Notes: generated by a model not told the origin, from the letters alone. A DNA stretch of 64,000 bases from Diphasiastrum complanatum (GCA_029204225.1 CM055102.1:19590688-19654687); one strand, 5' to 3'. Positions 1-11,190 are shown, counted from the first letter of the stretch. Numbers and translations are program-made.

Positions 1-758
1 TGAACAAGACTTCCTTGTTGCTCCTTTGCCTTTACTTCAATAACTTGCAATAACGGATCCTTAGTGTCTTGGCCATTTGATTCTTCTTTGATGCTCTTGA
101 CTAGCTTCAAATTGCCAATTTTCAATTGGTATTGATGAAACACATTAAGATCAACCTCTCGATCTTCCTTTTGACCATCGAAACCATTGGCCAAAACTTG
201 TTTTCCATAACTATAAATGACATCCATTTCATGAAGACAACCATCCATATGCATAACATCATCCACACAAGAAGATGTACCAAAACGTGTGAGTAAAGCC
301 AAGTTTGTATCTTCCACAACTTGCTTATCCTTCTCATCATATGTAAGCCTTGTTGGCTTTTCCATTTGCCTTGAGGATCATCTTGGAACTTGACTTGGAG
401 AGGCATCTCCACCATCATCATCCATATATCCATCATCATTAAGAAAGTTAGAAGAAACAACATAAAGATTGTTAGTTTCATCAACATCAACTTTCTTGAT
501 ACATTGCCTTCTTCAAAGATGACATCTCTAGAAATGAGAACTTTTCTTGTTGAAGGAATGTAAGCCTTGTAAGCCTTGCTTACTTCACTACAGCCAACAA
601 ACAAACTTCTTTAGTTCTATCATCAAGAGTGATGTTGACAAAACAAGTACAACCAAAAATCCTACAATGCTTGACACTCAGCCTTGTACCATAAAGGACC
701 TCAAAAGAAGTTTTACCATCAAAGGAAGCACTTGTCCACCCATTACAAAGATAATTAG
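1..758 (-). pseudogene. Ty1/copia integrase C-terminus and pol linker, decayed
   Basis: Reading on the minus strand, 758 to about 580 gives the end of a copia integrase, with motifs DGKTSFEVLYGTR and RIFGCTCFV. From 604 it continues as FVGCSEVSKAYKAY and STRKVLISRDVIFEE, the signature that joins integrase to reverse transcriptase in copia polyproteins. The frame is lost after that signature, and the part from about 470 to 1 keeps only an acidic linker in shifted frames. The integrase catalytic core is absent because the LTR of another element starts at 759 and cuts the gene. In intact copia elements this protein inserts cDNA into the chromosome; this copy cannot be functional. Sure of the family, unsure of the exact left limit, which may continue outside the window. 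Confidence 0.85.
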
Positions 759-1526
759 TGCTAGCAATAGTGCTAACACAGCAAAAATAATCAAAAAGAG
801 AAATAAAACTCTGTGGCATGTGTTTTGTAAGTTCACGTATGAGTATTTGTCAATAAACTTCCACCATGGCATGTGTCTTGTAAGACCATGAGTAGAAGCT
901 TAAATAATAAAATAACTTAGACTTAGGAAAGTTAAGCTTAGAAATATTTTTCTTAAGTTTTTCTAAGTTAGAAACTTTGAGGTTTTAAAGTCCTAGGTTA
1001 GAAGTTCTAGAATGGCTAGAAATAAGTTAATCCCATAAGTTAGTGGATACTTATAGAAGACCCTCCTTGCTATAAAAGGAGAGGTATTTGCCATGTAAAT
1101 AACACTTTTGAGATTAAGTTATCTTGCTCTCTATTTTTGGAAACCATCTTTCTATTTCATTTGTGTTCCCTTTGGGAAGGTGCTCGGGCCTCCTCTTGCC
1201 TCCTTCTCATTGGTTTGTATTGTGGCATGTGCTTATTTGATTGATTATTAGTTAGCTGCAATCTATCATTCTATTTTCCTTTTGGGTGTTAATTTAAGAT
1301 CTAGTTTAGAAACCTTGCTAGTTGGGTAAGCCTTAGCAAGGATTTATTGTTGTTGTTTTTAGATAGTTTCATTTCTATTTCGGACACTAGTTGGGTAAGC
1401 CTTAGTGCGTTCATTCTTGTTGACTGTTTCCGTTTGTAGGATCTTAAAAGGTGGACGATCCTCTCTATACTACACCACATTGTGAGTCGATCTAGCCATC
1501 GCATAACCCAAGATTTACTTCCGACA
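759..1526 (+). repeat. 5' LTR of pol-less LTR element A
   Basis: The segment starts TGCTAGCAATAGTGCTAAC and ends CCGACA just before a primer binding site, the TG...CA form of an LTR. Its first 60 or so bases recur at 4283 after a polypurine tract, with most bases identical by eye. A TATA-like box (GCTATAAAAGGAG) lies near 1070. In the 3' part a box CTAGTTGGGTAAGCCTTAG occurs twice, near 1318 and 1387. The LTR begins inside a reversed copia integrase gene, so element A inserted into that older copia copy. No target-site duplication could be shown because the 3' LTR is truncated. Confidence 0.75.
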
Positions 1527-1527
1527 T

Positions 1528-1547
1528 TGGTGCCGTTGCTATGATCG
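1528..1547 (+). other. Primer binding site, tRNA-Asp type (degenerate)
   Basis: TGGTGCCGTTGCTATGATCG follows the LTR end by one base. It resembles the tRNA-Asp-complementary site (TGGCGCCGTTGCCGGGGA) used by several plant gypsy-type and non-autonomous LTR elements, with a few transitions. It fixes the LTR boundary and the + orientation of element A. Confidence 0.7.
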
Positions 1548-2300
1548 AGGTCCATACAGTCAAAATGGATCGCATACCACCGAGCGATCTCTTCTCCTTG
1601 ACCCTAATATGGATGATCCCACTCACAACTACAAGTGGGCAGAAAAGGTTCAGACAAGTTATGTGGGGCCCTAAAAGCCAAAAAACCCACCACCAAATGT
1701 GGATATCTTCTCCACATGTTGGTCAGCAAGCAGTTGGGACATCGAGCGGCAGCTGCTATCAGAGAGCTCGACGACATCTATCCGAGCACCAAAAAGAGGG
1801 CCACCTTACAACTACCACCAGAATCTATTTCACCAGCACCACCAATAAAGAAGCAAAAGGGTAAAACAATCAGCACAGATGACACCATCTCCCCTGATAT
1901 CTTATCCAATGATATAGGGGTAGAGTATGATGAATCCAATGGGAGCTTGAAACCCTCTCAAGTCCCAAAGGAAGTCCTAGCGCAGCAGGAGGCCTTACAC
2001 AAGCCATAGCAGCAGCAGCAGGCAGTTCACTCGATGTAGGTGCTTCCGGTTTTGGTTCCGTGGGCGTGGTTCTGTCCACTCAGCACAAAATGATCACAAC
2101 AAACATGATCATATAATGTGCACTTCATATGATCATGAATTACTTATGCTATCAGAACTACTCTTCCACCACCACCCCCACCATTTACCACTACCTCCAC
2201 ACCCTCATTCACTCTCAACACAGGCTTTGATTCCACACTCCCACAAAAGTCCTCACCTGTACAATCTTCCACACTACTTGACTCTACAATCAATGTAGAT
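1541..2300 (+). pseudogene. Element A, N-terminal part of unrecognised gag-like protein
   Basis: Two overlapping + frames cover this stretch. One starts near 1541, and the better one runs from about 1635 to 2009. Joined, they suggest an opening with DPTHNYKWAEKVQTSY, then a basic segment with AKKPTTKCGYLLHMLVSKQ and AAAAIRELDDIYPSTKKRA, then a proline- and serine-rich acidic tail. From 2010 onward the frame breaks several times in glutamine-, histidine- and proline-rich sequence. I recognise no protease, RT, RNase H or integrase motif. Position just after the primer site suggests a structural (gag-like) role, which is inference. Confidence 0.5.
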
Positions 2301-3360
2301 GATTTGGCTTTACAATTACTAACACAAACTCCAACCACCACGATCACAACTAACCCATTCCACATGTCTCCGTCACAAAGTCTGTCCCCACCAGATTCAC
2401 CACCTCTAATCCCTCAATCACCTCCTCCTGTCTTTTCTCAGAATTCTCCATCTCCCCAAACCAGATTTTTTTCCCTTTAATCCGATGCCATGTCCTAACT
2501 ATACCCGCACTCTCCCTGACATTGGCCATTGGGAGCAATTAGCCCTCACAGCCCAAAAAGCGGTATGGTTGGTGAATGAGCTCCAGTATAATTTATTCAG
2601 CACCTAGGGGGACAATATATCATGAGACAATTTGATGATGGCGCCATGGCAGATCTTCAGAAGAAAAAAAGAAGACTGGAGGCAAAAAATAAGCAATAGC
2701 AGCTGTAGATCCAAAATCTCACCGCTTATAATTAGCAATAGCAGCAAATGCTCAACCACCTCCAGAACCAGCTCCAACTGAAGATATCCAACATGCAAAC
2801 TGTCATCAATAACATCACAGTAGAGCGGGACGAGGTCGTCGCAGATGCACAAGCAGCATGTTCCGCTATGAAGGAACGATTGGAATTGGTGGACTTCAAT
2901 GATTTCACACCACCAGCTATTCTAGAGGAAACTCCAATTTTAGTGGTGGCCTATCAAGCACTGGCACAAAAGCTTAAAGCCATGATGGAGCAGCACTCCA
3001 AAATGCAAAAAGCAAATACTGCTTTCCTCGAGGCTCTTAGCTAGCATATCGCCACCCTGTAAGAAAGGTTAAAGGCAACTGCCTAGTCAACGCCTTTCGT
3101 CCATCCAGAGCATGTCCAGTTTCATGATTTCGGACACCACTTTGATGGATCAGATGGTGGAGATGGAGCAGGATTCCAGCAGCCTCCACCTGCTAATCAA
3201 GGCTCATCATTTCAAGGCCAACCCCAAGGGCAAGGAATTCAATCACCAACCAATCCACAGGGCTCTGGTGGTACTGGCTCCCAACATTATTTTTTTCCTT
3301 TCTCTGCTTCTAACCCCATTGACACCACTAAACCTCCCATCTATTCAACGCCAATTTTCT
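2300..3360 (+). pseudogene. Element A, proline-rich and coiled-coil middle region
   Basis: Around 2370-2460 the translation is proline/serine rich (SPPDSPPLIPQSPPPVF). Around 2510-2600 is a segment with PDIGHWEQLALTAQKAVWL. From 2748 to 3044 an open frame of 98 codons reads as a heptad-like, charged helix (QLQLKISNMQTVINNI, EVVADAQAACSAMKERLEL), consistent with a coiled coil. A TAG at 3042-3044 and another stop near 3060 interrupt it, and the frame continues to about 3360 as a glutamine/glycine-rich stretch. Not recognised as a known family. Confidence 0.45.
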
Positions 3361-3369
3361 CCTGAATCA

Positions 3370-4192
3370 CAAAGAATTGCTGAAGCTAACTCTTCCCCTC
3401 CTCTATCCCCTGAACTTGATCCACAAACTCAGCATGCCATTGCCGCTGAAGCACCAACCATTCGGCACAAAATCATGTCCACTGAACCGAGCAAGGAGTT
3501 GCATGCATCTCAAGAATTCGCCAAGCAATATCCAACCACAAAGGAGCGCGTGTGGCTACATATTGCCAGATTTGGACCAGTGTAAAACCCATCAAGAAGC
3601 AATAAAGCTCTTGGATCCACAATCTCTCTGGCGCCATAAGCTCTTCCTACAAAGCAAGACCTCCATGGCACGGTATCTAGAAGCACCCAACTACATGCAT
3701 ACCAATCCCTATTATTATCCGGTAGCGCGGTGGTGAGAACCATTTCTTGTCACCAAAGTCAAGAATAAAATATTTTGGCCCAAGCTCACAGGAGTAGATA
3801 CCGGTAACTTAGCCGAAGACATGGTCACCAACTACCGTGTATTCTACCAGAAGCACCATTGCAACCTTGATCACGACGTCAGATATTTTGCGAAAAATTG
3901 CGTCCTGGTAACATTTCTGGCAGAACTCAAGGATTTTTGGGATCGAGGGCTACCCCCAATTGCCATTGATATCAATAAACCACTGCGAACGCAAGAAGAC
4001 CACATCAATGTAACGAGGTTTTATTATCGCGTCGCCCTCACTTCGGCATTGCACGTTGATATGGTAGAGCTATGGAAAACCCATACTTTTCTACAAGGTA
4101 TGCCCCATTACTACAAACCCATGCCTTTCCTTAACAAATTATGGTGGCAAATGATGGAGGGCATTGATACCAAGATCTACCAATCGCGATAG
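3370..4192 (+). pseudogene. Element A, C-terminal conserved domain of unknown function
   Basis: The frame runs in three pieces: about 3480-3580 (TEPSKELHASQEFAKQYP), 3555-3736 (DPQSLWRHKLF, ARYLEAPNYMHTNPYYYP) and 3821-4192 (VRYFAKNCVL, FWDRGLPPIAIDINKPL, EDH, FYYRVALTSALHVDMVELW). Frameshifts lie near 3550 and near 3735. The same order of blocks occurs at 34087-34940 (FERKYPP, LEWRSKVL, LREPA, PFYMPLKRR, WDRDLDPIRINPN, EEDH), so this was once a real protein domain. I do not recognise it and see no polymerase or protease motif. Confidence 0.65.
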
Positions 4193-4244
4193 CAATAGTC
4201 TCGCCTCCAAGAAGCGCAAAAGATCTAGGAAGAAAAAGCTTCGA

Positions 4245-4262
4245 TTGGTGTGGGACCACCAA
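4245..4262 (+). other. Stem-loop just upstream of polypurine tract (element A)
   Basis: TTGGTG TGGGAC CACCAA forms a perfect 6-bp stem with a 6-base loop. The element ending at 18393 has TTGGCG TGGGAC CGCCAA at the same place: the loop is identical, and one stem pair is changed on both sides (T-A to C-G). This suggests a conserved RNA or DNA structure near the 3' end of these elements. Confidence 0.6.
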
Positions 4263-4267
4263 CAGAA

Positions 4268-4345
4268 TAAGGAGGGGGATAATGTTAGCAACAGTGCTAA
4301 CATAGTAAAACTAATCAAAAAGAGAAATAAAACTCCATTGCGTGT
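4268..4345 (+). repeat. Polypurine tract and truncated 3' LTR of element A
   Basis: A purine run (AAGGAGGGGGATAA, ending at 4282) is followed at 4283 by TGTTAGCAACAGTGCTAAC, matching the 5' LTR start at 759. Similarity holds through AATCAAAAAGAGAAATAAAAC and fades near 4345, so only about the first 65 bases of a roughly 768-base LTR remain. The rest was deleted or replaced. Confidence 0.75.
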
Positions 4346-4882
<537 letters not shown>

Positions 4883-5124
4883 CTCTACTAGTACAAATAG
4901 CATTTTAGATTTTACTTTTAAGAATTTAGATTTTGTTTTTTAGAATATATCCATCCATACATTTATTTATTTTCAAAACTTTTGCTACTTATAGCTCATG
5001 CAAAACAAAATGTCTTTTACTTTTGCATGAATTCTTATTTATGCCTCATGCAAATCAAAATAGGTTTTGCTATTGCTTATGGCTCATGCATTGTTTCATG
5101 ACTCCTCTCTTTTCTCCTCTCCTT

Positions 5125-6321
5125 ACATGTTATTTGGAGGAAGAGATCTACATGAGGCAACCCGAGGGCTTCATCAAGGCAAAGAATGAAGGGAAGGTGT
5201 GTTTCTTGAATTAGAGCATTTATGGACTCAAGGCACCTAGAGCATGGTATTCTAGGCTAAACTCTTTTATCATTTCCATCAATTTTGTATTGAGTGCTTA
5301 TGATCCATCATTGTACATAAGATTTCATGATGGCAAGATCATTATTCTTGTTTTGTATATAGATGACATTATCTTGAGTGGTAATGATCTAGATGGAATT
5401 AGAGATGTAAAAATTGCCTTGGCAAAAGAGTTTAAAACGGTAGATCTCGGCCTATTAAGCTTCATTCTAGGAATAGAGGTTATTAGAGGATGTGATTTTA
5501 GCTTTATTTGTCAATCTAAGTATGTTACATCCATCCTAGATAGATTTGGAATGAAGAATTTTAAAGGCATTGAGACTCCGTGTAAAAGCATCTATTGATG
5601 GTGATGAAGCATCCTTTGAAGACATCACATTATATAGAAGGCTTATAGGCTCCTTGATTTATTTAGCTATAAATAGACCTGATCTTAGTTATAGTGTTGG
5701 AAAGTTAAGCCAATTCATGCAAAGTCCTCTAGTTTCACATTGGAAGATAGCCAAAAGAGTTCTTTGATACATTTCATCTACTATGAACTTTGGCATTTTG
5801 TATAGAGGGACTAATCTTGGCTTAAGAGCCTATAGTGACTCAGATTTTGCAGGTGACAAAGTGGATAGGAAATCAACAAGTGCCTTTGCCACTTTTCTAT
5901 GTGATGGAGTAGTATCATGGCTTTCCAAAAAGAAAGATATCATCTCCTTATCTTCCACAGAATCTGAGTACAAGGCCTTGCATCAACATGCAAGGAGATC
6001 TTGTGGCTCAAAAGGCTATTGGTGGAGCTTCATGTCATGGAGGATGAGATCAAAATCATCTATTGTGACAACCAATCAGTCCAATCACTTGCAACTAATC
6101 CTACATTCCATGCAAGGAGCAAACACATCGAGATTGCTCATTATTTTATGAGGGAGAAAGTGCAAGCCAAAGAGATCAAACTCCAGCATTTGCCATTATC
6201 AAGTCGCTTGGCTGATTTGTTTACTAAATATTTACCTAAAGATTCATTTGTCAAGCTTAGATCTTCAATTGGAGTGATTAATAAAAGTATTGTTGTTTCC
6301 AAGGCTAGATTTGAGGAGGAG
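5125..6321 (+). pseudogene. Ty1/copia reverse transcriptase and RNase H, decayed
   Basis: The translation starts inside RT at LEEEIYMRQPEGF and continues through SIYGLKAPRAWY and the catalytic box YIDDIILSG (near 5356), then LGIEV and SKYVTSILDRFGM. It ends with the RT tail (YRRLIGSLIYLAINRPDLSY) and RNase H motifs SDSDFAGDK, SLSSTESEY, YCDNQSVQSL and HIEIAHYFMREKV. Breaks: TAG at 5212, a frameshift near 5580, TGA at 5765 and a frameshift near 5990. The N-terminal half of RT and everything upstream are missing. The 3' end runs directly into a polypurine tract and LTR, so this is the 3' part of one copia copy. Confidence 0.93.
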
Positions 6322-7007
6322 TGTGAAAAATTGACTATGTTGGCAAATCTACCCATGTAGAATATTGTACATTTTGACTATATTTTTTGTTTGTCACTCG
6401 TATGGCCAAAGTGCCACTTGGAAATCTACACCTAATGTAGGTTAGCACGAGTCAAGAGGAGTGGTTGTGTCCATTTGGTAGTGATTCCTACTTTGTAGGA
6501 TCTAGACCTTAATTTATGATGAGATTTGTACCAAACATGCACCTACCAAGCATGACTCTAGGATCTAGACTAGGGTTTCATTTTAGGGCAAGAAAGTTGA
6601 ATCTACTTCCTTATTATATGCTGGATTTTCACCTAACTTTGCAAAGGAAGTGTGTTTTACTATGTATTCCCATTCTCCATAGTGAGAAGATAAAAACTTT
6701 TTGGAGCTCTAAGAGAAAACTCAGATTTTCTCTCTTTGTATGATGATAATGATTGATTCCAATGAAACCCAGCTTTGGCACACATAAATCTCTGTCTACA
6801 GGCCGTACAACAGCCTTCTATTCACACGTGTGAACTCGGAATTCAGTTTTTGATCAATGCTTTGATTGTCTCTACTTGTTTTCTATCAAGCTGCTAAACT
6901 AGATCTTGTTTTGTTGACTAGTAACTGATAGATTGTTAATCAAGCACACAATCAACCTTGTGGATCATTCAAAAATCCACTTATGGTCCTCGATTACTGT
7001 ACTTTCA
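6309..7007 (+). repeat. Polypurine tract and 3' LTR of copia family 1
   Basis: ATTTGAGGAGGAGTG (6309-6323) is the polypurine tract; the LTR runs from TGTGAAAAATTGAC (6322/6324) to TACTTTCA near 7007. The same family is present at 48489-49188 (reverse) and 61386-62036. Shared blocks include CTAATGTAGGTTAG, ACCAAGCATGACTCTAGGA, TAGACTAGGGTTTCA, GATTGTTAA and TTATGGTCCT. Near 6823 is the perfect palindrome CACACGTGTG. It terminates the copia pol fragment at 5125-6321. Confidence 0.85.
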
Positions 7008-7739
7008 ACACCAAAAAGCATAGGATACTTTTCATAAGTCTTATTCCTAACCTAGCTTTGGAATGGCACCTTTGGAATGAGACCAAAATGTGCATAGATA
7101 GGCTACAGATTTTCTAGGAGCCAAAAATAGCAATTTTTACATTGTTTTTGGATCTCAAGAACTTGACCCCAAATTAGGGTGGATCTTATGACCTATTAGG
7201 TTAGAAAATAGGGTTAGGTCATTGATGGATCAAAGGTAGCCCTAAATGCTCATATCCGAGGCATTTATGTATAAATATGTAATGGATTTGCCATCCAATT
7301 ATGAGTAAAATTGAGATCTTCCTTTATGACTAGTTTTGGTCTCTATTATTTGTTTGATGATTGTTATGGGCATTTGGATTTTTGTAATGATTCGAAGGTT
7401 TGGAGGGTGCTGGTACAATACACAGGTAGCAACAGGCCGTACTTTCACACATGTGAGAGGTTTTGCATGATTTTGGAGCCAATTTGTGGAGTTCAAGCCA
7501 AGATAAAGTAGAAATCAATATATTGATTTGTGTTCTAGCCATTGGATCATAATTAGATGCTTTCTTCGTCATTTCTAGGATGAATTGGACTTCTTTTGCT
7601 GCATTTTCAACAATAACCACCATTTTACATCACTATCACCCAAAAGTCGGCTACTCAAAATTGATGACATTCTTGTTCAATTTGGTATAAATTACAATAC
7701 TTTAAATAGAGACCTTTATTAGATAATTTTACAAGTATA
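7008..7739 (+). repeat. Diverged copia-type LTR remnant (probable)
   Basis: No convincing gene. A TATA-like element (TATAAATATG) lies near 7270. The later part GGCCGTACTTTCACACATGTGAGAGG near 7434 resembles, in order and spacing, the reverse complement of the LTR at 28075-28860 (a TATA region, a Tyr/Leu-rich pseudo-reading stretch, then a CACATGTG palindrome). Limits are uncertain. Confidence 0.4.
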
Positions 7740-8801
7740 GGTGAGGAAGCCTCAATCCAAGGTAGAGCCTCCAAATGTCCTCCAAGCAACCTGCAAGCTT
7801 CAAGATGCTTCCCAACTCCAAGCTAGGATGCCTCCACTTGCAAGTAAGGATCTGCAAGCCTTCAAGAATCTCTCCTCCACCTGAGTCCCTACTCTTTAAA
7901 CACAAAGATAGACAACAAGCTGGCCTCAAGTATTCATGACCCAACCATAGCTAGATCCAAGCTCCAAGCAAGACCTATCTAGCACCCCCTTGCTAACCAT
8001 AAACAAATCACAAGCATACCACAACACCTCATAGCATACTCAAGATCCAAATCCTATTTATGTCCCATACCATAAGCAAGATCCAAACCTTAAGCATACT
8101 ACCACAAGAAAACACTCTACACACTAGTAGCAACACTAAAGCATAAGTAAAGCAAACAAGAGAGATCAGCCCCTCCCAATGGGCGCCCTACTACCCTCAT
8201 ATAGATGGCCCATGGAGCGCTCCAATGCACTACAAAGTTCCATGCTCATCCAATGAGAGAGAGAGAAGCCTAGGGGAGTTAAAGAATCTCCAAGAGCTTC
8301 CATAGGCTTATGGAAGTTCAAGAGACTCCTTCCATAACCTATGACTCTTTGAATGTCTTTCTTGTGTGATTTGGGAACTCAATGGACACTTTAGAAGGGC
8401 GCCCTCCTACTAGGTCCCATTGCCCAAGTTGTGCATGTATACTTTGGTCCTAGACCAATAAAGTGATATGGTTCAAGACTGAGGCCCAAGGTTTAAAAAA
8501 ATAGTCATCCAATGACTTTCTAACACCTCTCTAGGTTCCATACCTCCATTCAAGGCATAGACACCTACATGCCCTTAACCAAGGACACTAGTACCAAAAT
8601 CTAAGGCACCTACTCTTAATATTAAGGGTACCCCTTATCCAAGGGTCACGTGACTCCATACCTCTGACTAAGGTATAGTCACTTGCATGTCCTTATCCAA
8701 GGGCACATAACCTCAATCCTAAGGGTACCTTGCCATGTAGCCCCAACACTAAATGGACTAATAGGGGTCTGAAGTATTGCTAGTTACATAGGCATGTAAC
8801 A
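7740..8801 (-). repeat. Probable LTR of chromodomain gypsy element
   Basis: Downstream (minus strand) of the integrase/chromodomain stop, a purine tract (reverse complement of 8802-8820, AAGTTTAGAGAGAAGGAA) precedes TGTTACATGCC, the expected LTR start at 8801. A TATA-like box on the minus strand lies near 8200. The segment is rich in ACC/CCAAGG words and shows local repeats (CTTATCCAAGGG and CATACCTC occur twice). No coding potential. The LTR end near 7740 is a guess. Confidence 0.5.
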
Positions 8802-8856
8802 TTCCTTCTCTCTAAACTTAAATTTTTCCTTGTAGGGAAAAATTTGAAAAATTCTT

Positions 8857-9543
8857 CTAGAGATTAGCCTCCTTTTCCCAGGTATCCTCCTCTTCTGATT
8901 TGCCCCTCCACCTGACTAAAAATTTCCGAAGCACTCTACTTTGTAGAGTCCTCTGCCGGCTATTAACAATCGCCTCGGGTTCAGGTGGTCCACTCACGGA
9001 CTCATCACGAAGAAGTTCCGCTAGATCTTCCACAGGGACCAAGGTCTCCCCAACCCCCAACGAGGGTTTCAACTTACTAACATGGAAAACAGAATGAGTT
9101 CCAATGTTAGCTGGAAAGTCTAGTTTGTATGAGGCCTTGTTTATCACTTGGATAACCTTAAAAGGACCGCAATACCTAGGGACCAACTTTGCACACTTAA
9201 TAGTTTTCAAGCCCCTAGAGTGACTAGGGACTCTCAAAAACACCCAGTCGTTGACCATGAATACCTTGTGCTTCCGAGATAGATCAGCATAGTGCCTTGC
9301 CATGTCCTGGTGGGCACTTCTTATGCTATCTTTAGCCAGCTGTAACATTTCTTGCATATCCGCAAGGAAATCAGCTGCGGCTTGCACCTGTAGGTTTTTC
9401 ATGCCAACACTAATTGGTGATCGAGGTTGAAAACCATACATAAGTATGAAAGGGCTGAATCCGATCGCTGAATGTTTTGCACTGTTATATGCAAATTCCA
9501 CCAGTAGAAGGTACTGCTCCCAATCAGACTGTCGATGGCCCAC
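8857..9543 (-). pseudogene. Ty3/gypsy integrase C-terminus with chromodomain
   Basis: An open 228-codon frame begins HRQSDWEQYLLLVEFAYNS, the end of the integrase core. It continues through the C-terminal domain (VPRYCGPFKVIQ, YKLDFPANIGTHSVFHVSKL) and ends in a chromodomain-like module (LQSRVLRKFLVRWRGKSEEEDTWE). That module assigns the element to the chromoviruses, where it is thought to steer insertion toward marked chromatin. The frame is open here but separated by a TGA from the catalytic core next to it, so the polyprotein is dead. Confidence 0.92.
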
Positions 9544-10200
9544 ATATGCTCAAAGCATATCCGCCATCGTCTGATTGGTCCTTTTCATTTGACTTTCTGA
9601 TTCCGGATGATCTGTAGAACTCAAACTTAAAGTTGTTTCCAACTTTTCAAATACTGCTTGCCAAAAATTCCCAGTGAATTTTGGGTCACGGTCACTGACA
9701 ATATCACAAGGCAGCCCGTATAGTCGAAAAAGCTTTTCAACAAACAGTTGAGCTAGTTCGGAAGCTTTAACAATAGTTTTCATTGGGATAAATTGAGCAA
9801 ACTTCGTGAGTCTGTCAACAATGACCCAAACTGAATCGTGGCCCTTCCCTGTACGTGGAGGCCCGACCACAAAATCCATAGATATACTTTCCCACTTTCC
9901 GGTAGGAATATCTAAAGGATGTAATAGGCCACTAGCTTTTAGCCTCTCTGCTTTATTTAACTGGCACTTTATACATTTAAGTACATAGGCCTCTACCTGA
10001 CTTTTCATCTTAGGCCACCAAAATTGCCTTCGAACTAAGTCAAGTGTTCTTTGTATACCCGGATGTCATGTGCATGGACTATCATGACACTCATGCAAGA
10101 TTTGGGCCCTTACAATGTCATTCTCTGGTACACACACCTTTCCTTTACGAAACAAAATCTTGTTTCGAATTAGGAAATCCGTTTAAGTTTTTCCGTGATT
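9544..10200 (-). pseudogene. Ty3/gypsy integrase zinc-binding and catalytic core
   Basis: Reading from 10200 down: HECH and later CIKC form the HHCC zinc module. Then SMDFVVGPPRTGKGHDSVW supplies the first catalytic Asp and DIVSDRDPKFTG the second. The expected Glu in the QTERVN-type motif reads QMKRTNQTM, so the third catalytic acid is Lys. A TGA near 9550 (DML*AYV) lies where an Arg codon is expected, compatible with C-to-T change at CGA. A further stop is near 10065. The element could not integrate. Confidence 0.9.
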
Positions 10201-10569
10201 CTAGGAATCTTGCAAACCTGAATCGACCCTCGAAAGTACTTGTTGCCAATACTTTCCAAAAAAAGGATCGGACTCATATAGTCCTTGAATAGACTGAAAC
10301 AACCCCGGTTCTATAACAGTAATGCACAACTGATTAATAACTAGTAATCTACTCAAAGCATCCGCTAGAGTATTTTGACTTCCTTTACAATAACGTATAG
10401 AAAAGTCAAAGATTTGCATCAGCTCAGCCCATCTAGCTTGCCTCCCCTTTAAATCTGTAGCATCACAGAAATATCAAAGAGTTTGACAATCCGTCAAAAC
10501 TTTAAATCTGGCTCCATACAAATAATGTCGCCAAATTTTTAAGGAATGAACAATTGCAAACAATTCCTT
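10201..10569 (-). pseudogene. Ty3/gypsy RNase H
   Basis: Motifs in order are ELFAIVHSLKIWRHYLYGA, FKVLTDCQTL, then RQARWAELMQIFDFSI and the end motif GSQNTLADALSRL. A stop interrupts at the DCQTL segment and another ends the frame near 10570 (YCTY*KEL). The spacing to RT and integrase is that of a normal gypsy polyprotein. Confidence 0.88.
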
Positions 10570-11190
10570 CTAATAGGTACAATACCTAGACTGAGCAAGG
10601 TTGAGTTTCTTGCTTTCATAAGCCATAGGATGTCCATCCTGCAAAACAGCTCCAATAGCATAATCACTGGCATCGGTCCTAACCACAAAAGCCTTATTCG
10701 GATCACTAATGATTAGTATTGGTGTCGAACTGACACTTTTCTTAAGCAACTCAAAACAATTATTCATATCCTCTGTCCACACCTCTAGTGGACTCTTAGC
10801 CCTCCGGCTTAGCTTCTTATAGCCTTTCAAAGCCTGGGTAAGGGGAAATGCCAATCGAGCAGCTTGGGAAATATGTCGACGGAAAAATCCCCCAAAAAGG
10901 CTTGATTTCTCGAACTGTGGTGAGAATAGGCCAATCTATAACCCTCTGGATACGATCGGCCTCAATCTCCACTCCCTGTTTGGAAATCTTATGCCCCAAG
11001 TAGGACAATTCCTTAGCAAAAAAGTCACACTTAGACTCCTTGGCAAAGAGCTTTTCCCTTCTTAGGATGTCCAAGACAATCCTAAGATGCTCTTTATGTT
11101 CCGCCAAAAGTCTTACTGAACACTAGGATATCATCTATGAATCTTCCCAAATATGGCCTAAACAAATCGTTCATCATCTGTTGACAAGGA
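10570..11190 (-). pseudogene. Ty3/gypsy reverse transcriptase, 3' half
   Basis: From 11190 down the sequence reads MMNDLFRPYLGRFIDDILVFSK. This holds the catalytic IDD box, with Phe in place of the first Tyr. Next come EHLRIVLDILRREKLFAKE, CDFFAKELSYLGHKIS, the connection segment (LTQALKGYKKLSRRAK) and FVVRTDASDYAIGAVLQ, the start of RNase H. Frameshifts lie near 11105 and 10860. The N-terminal half of RT, the protease and gag are missing; upstream sequence is unrelated. Confidence 0.9.
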
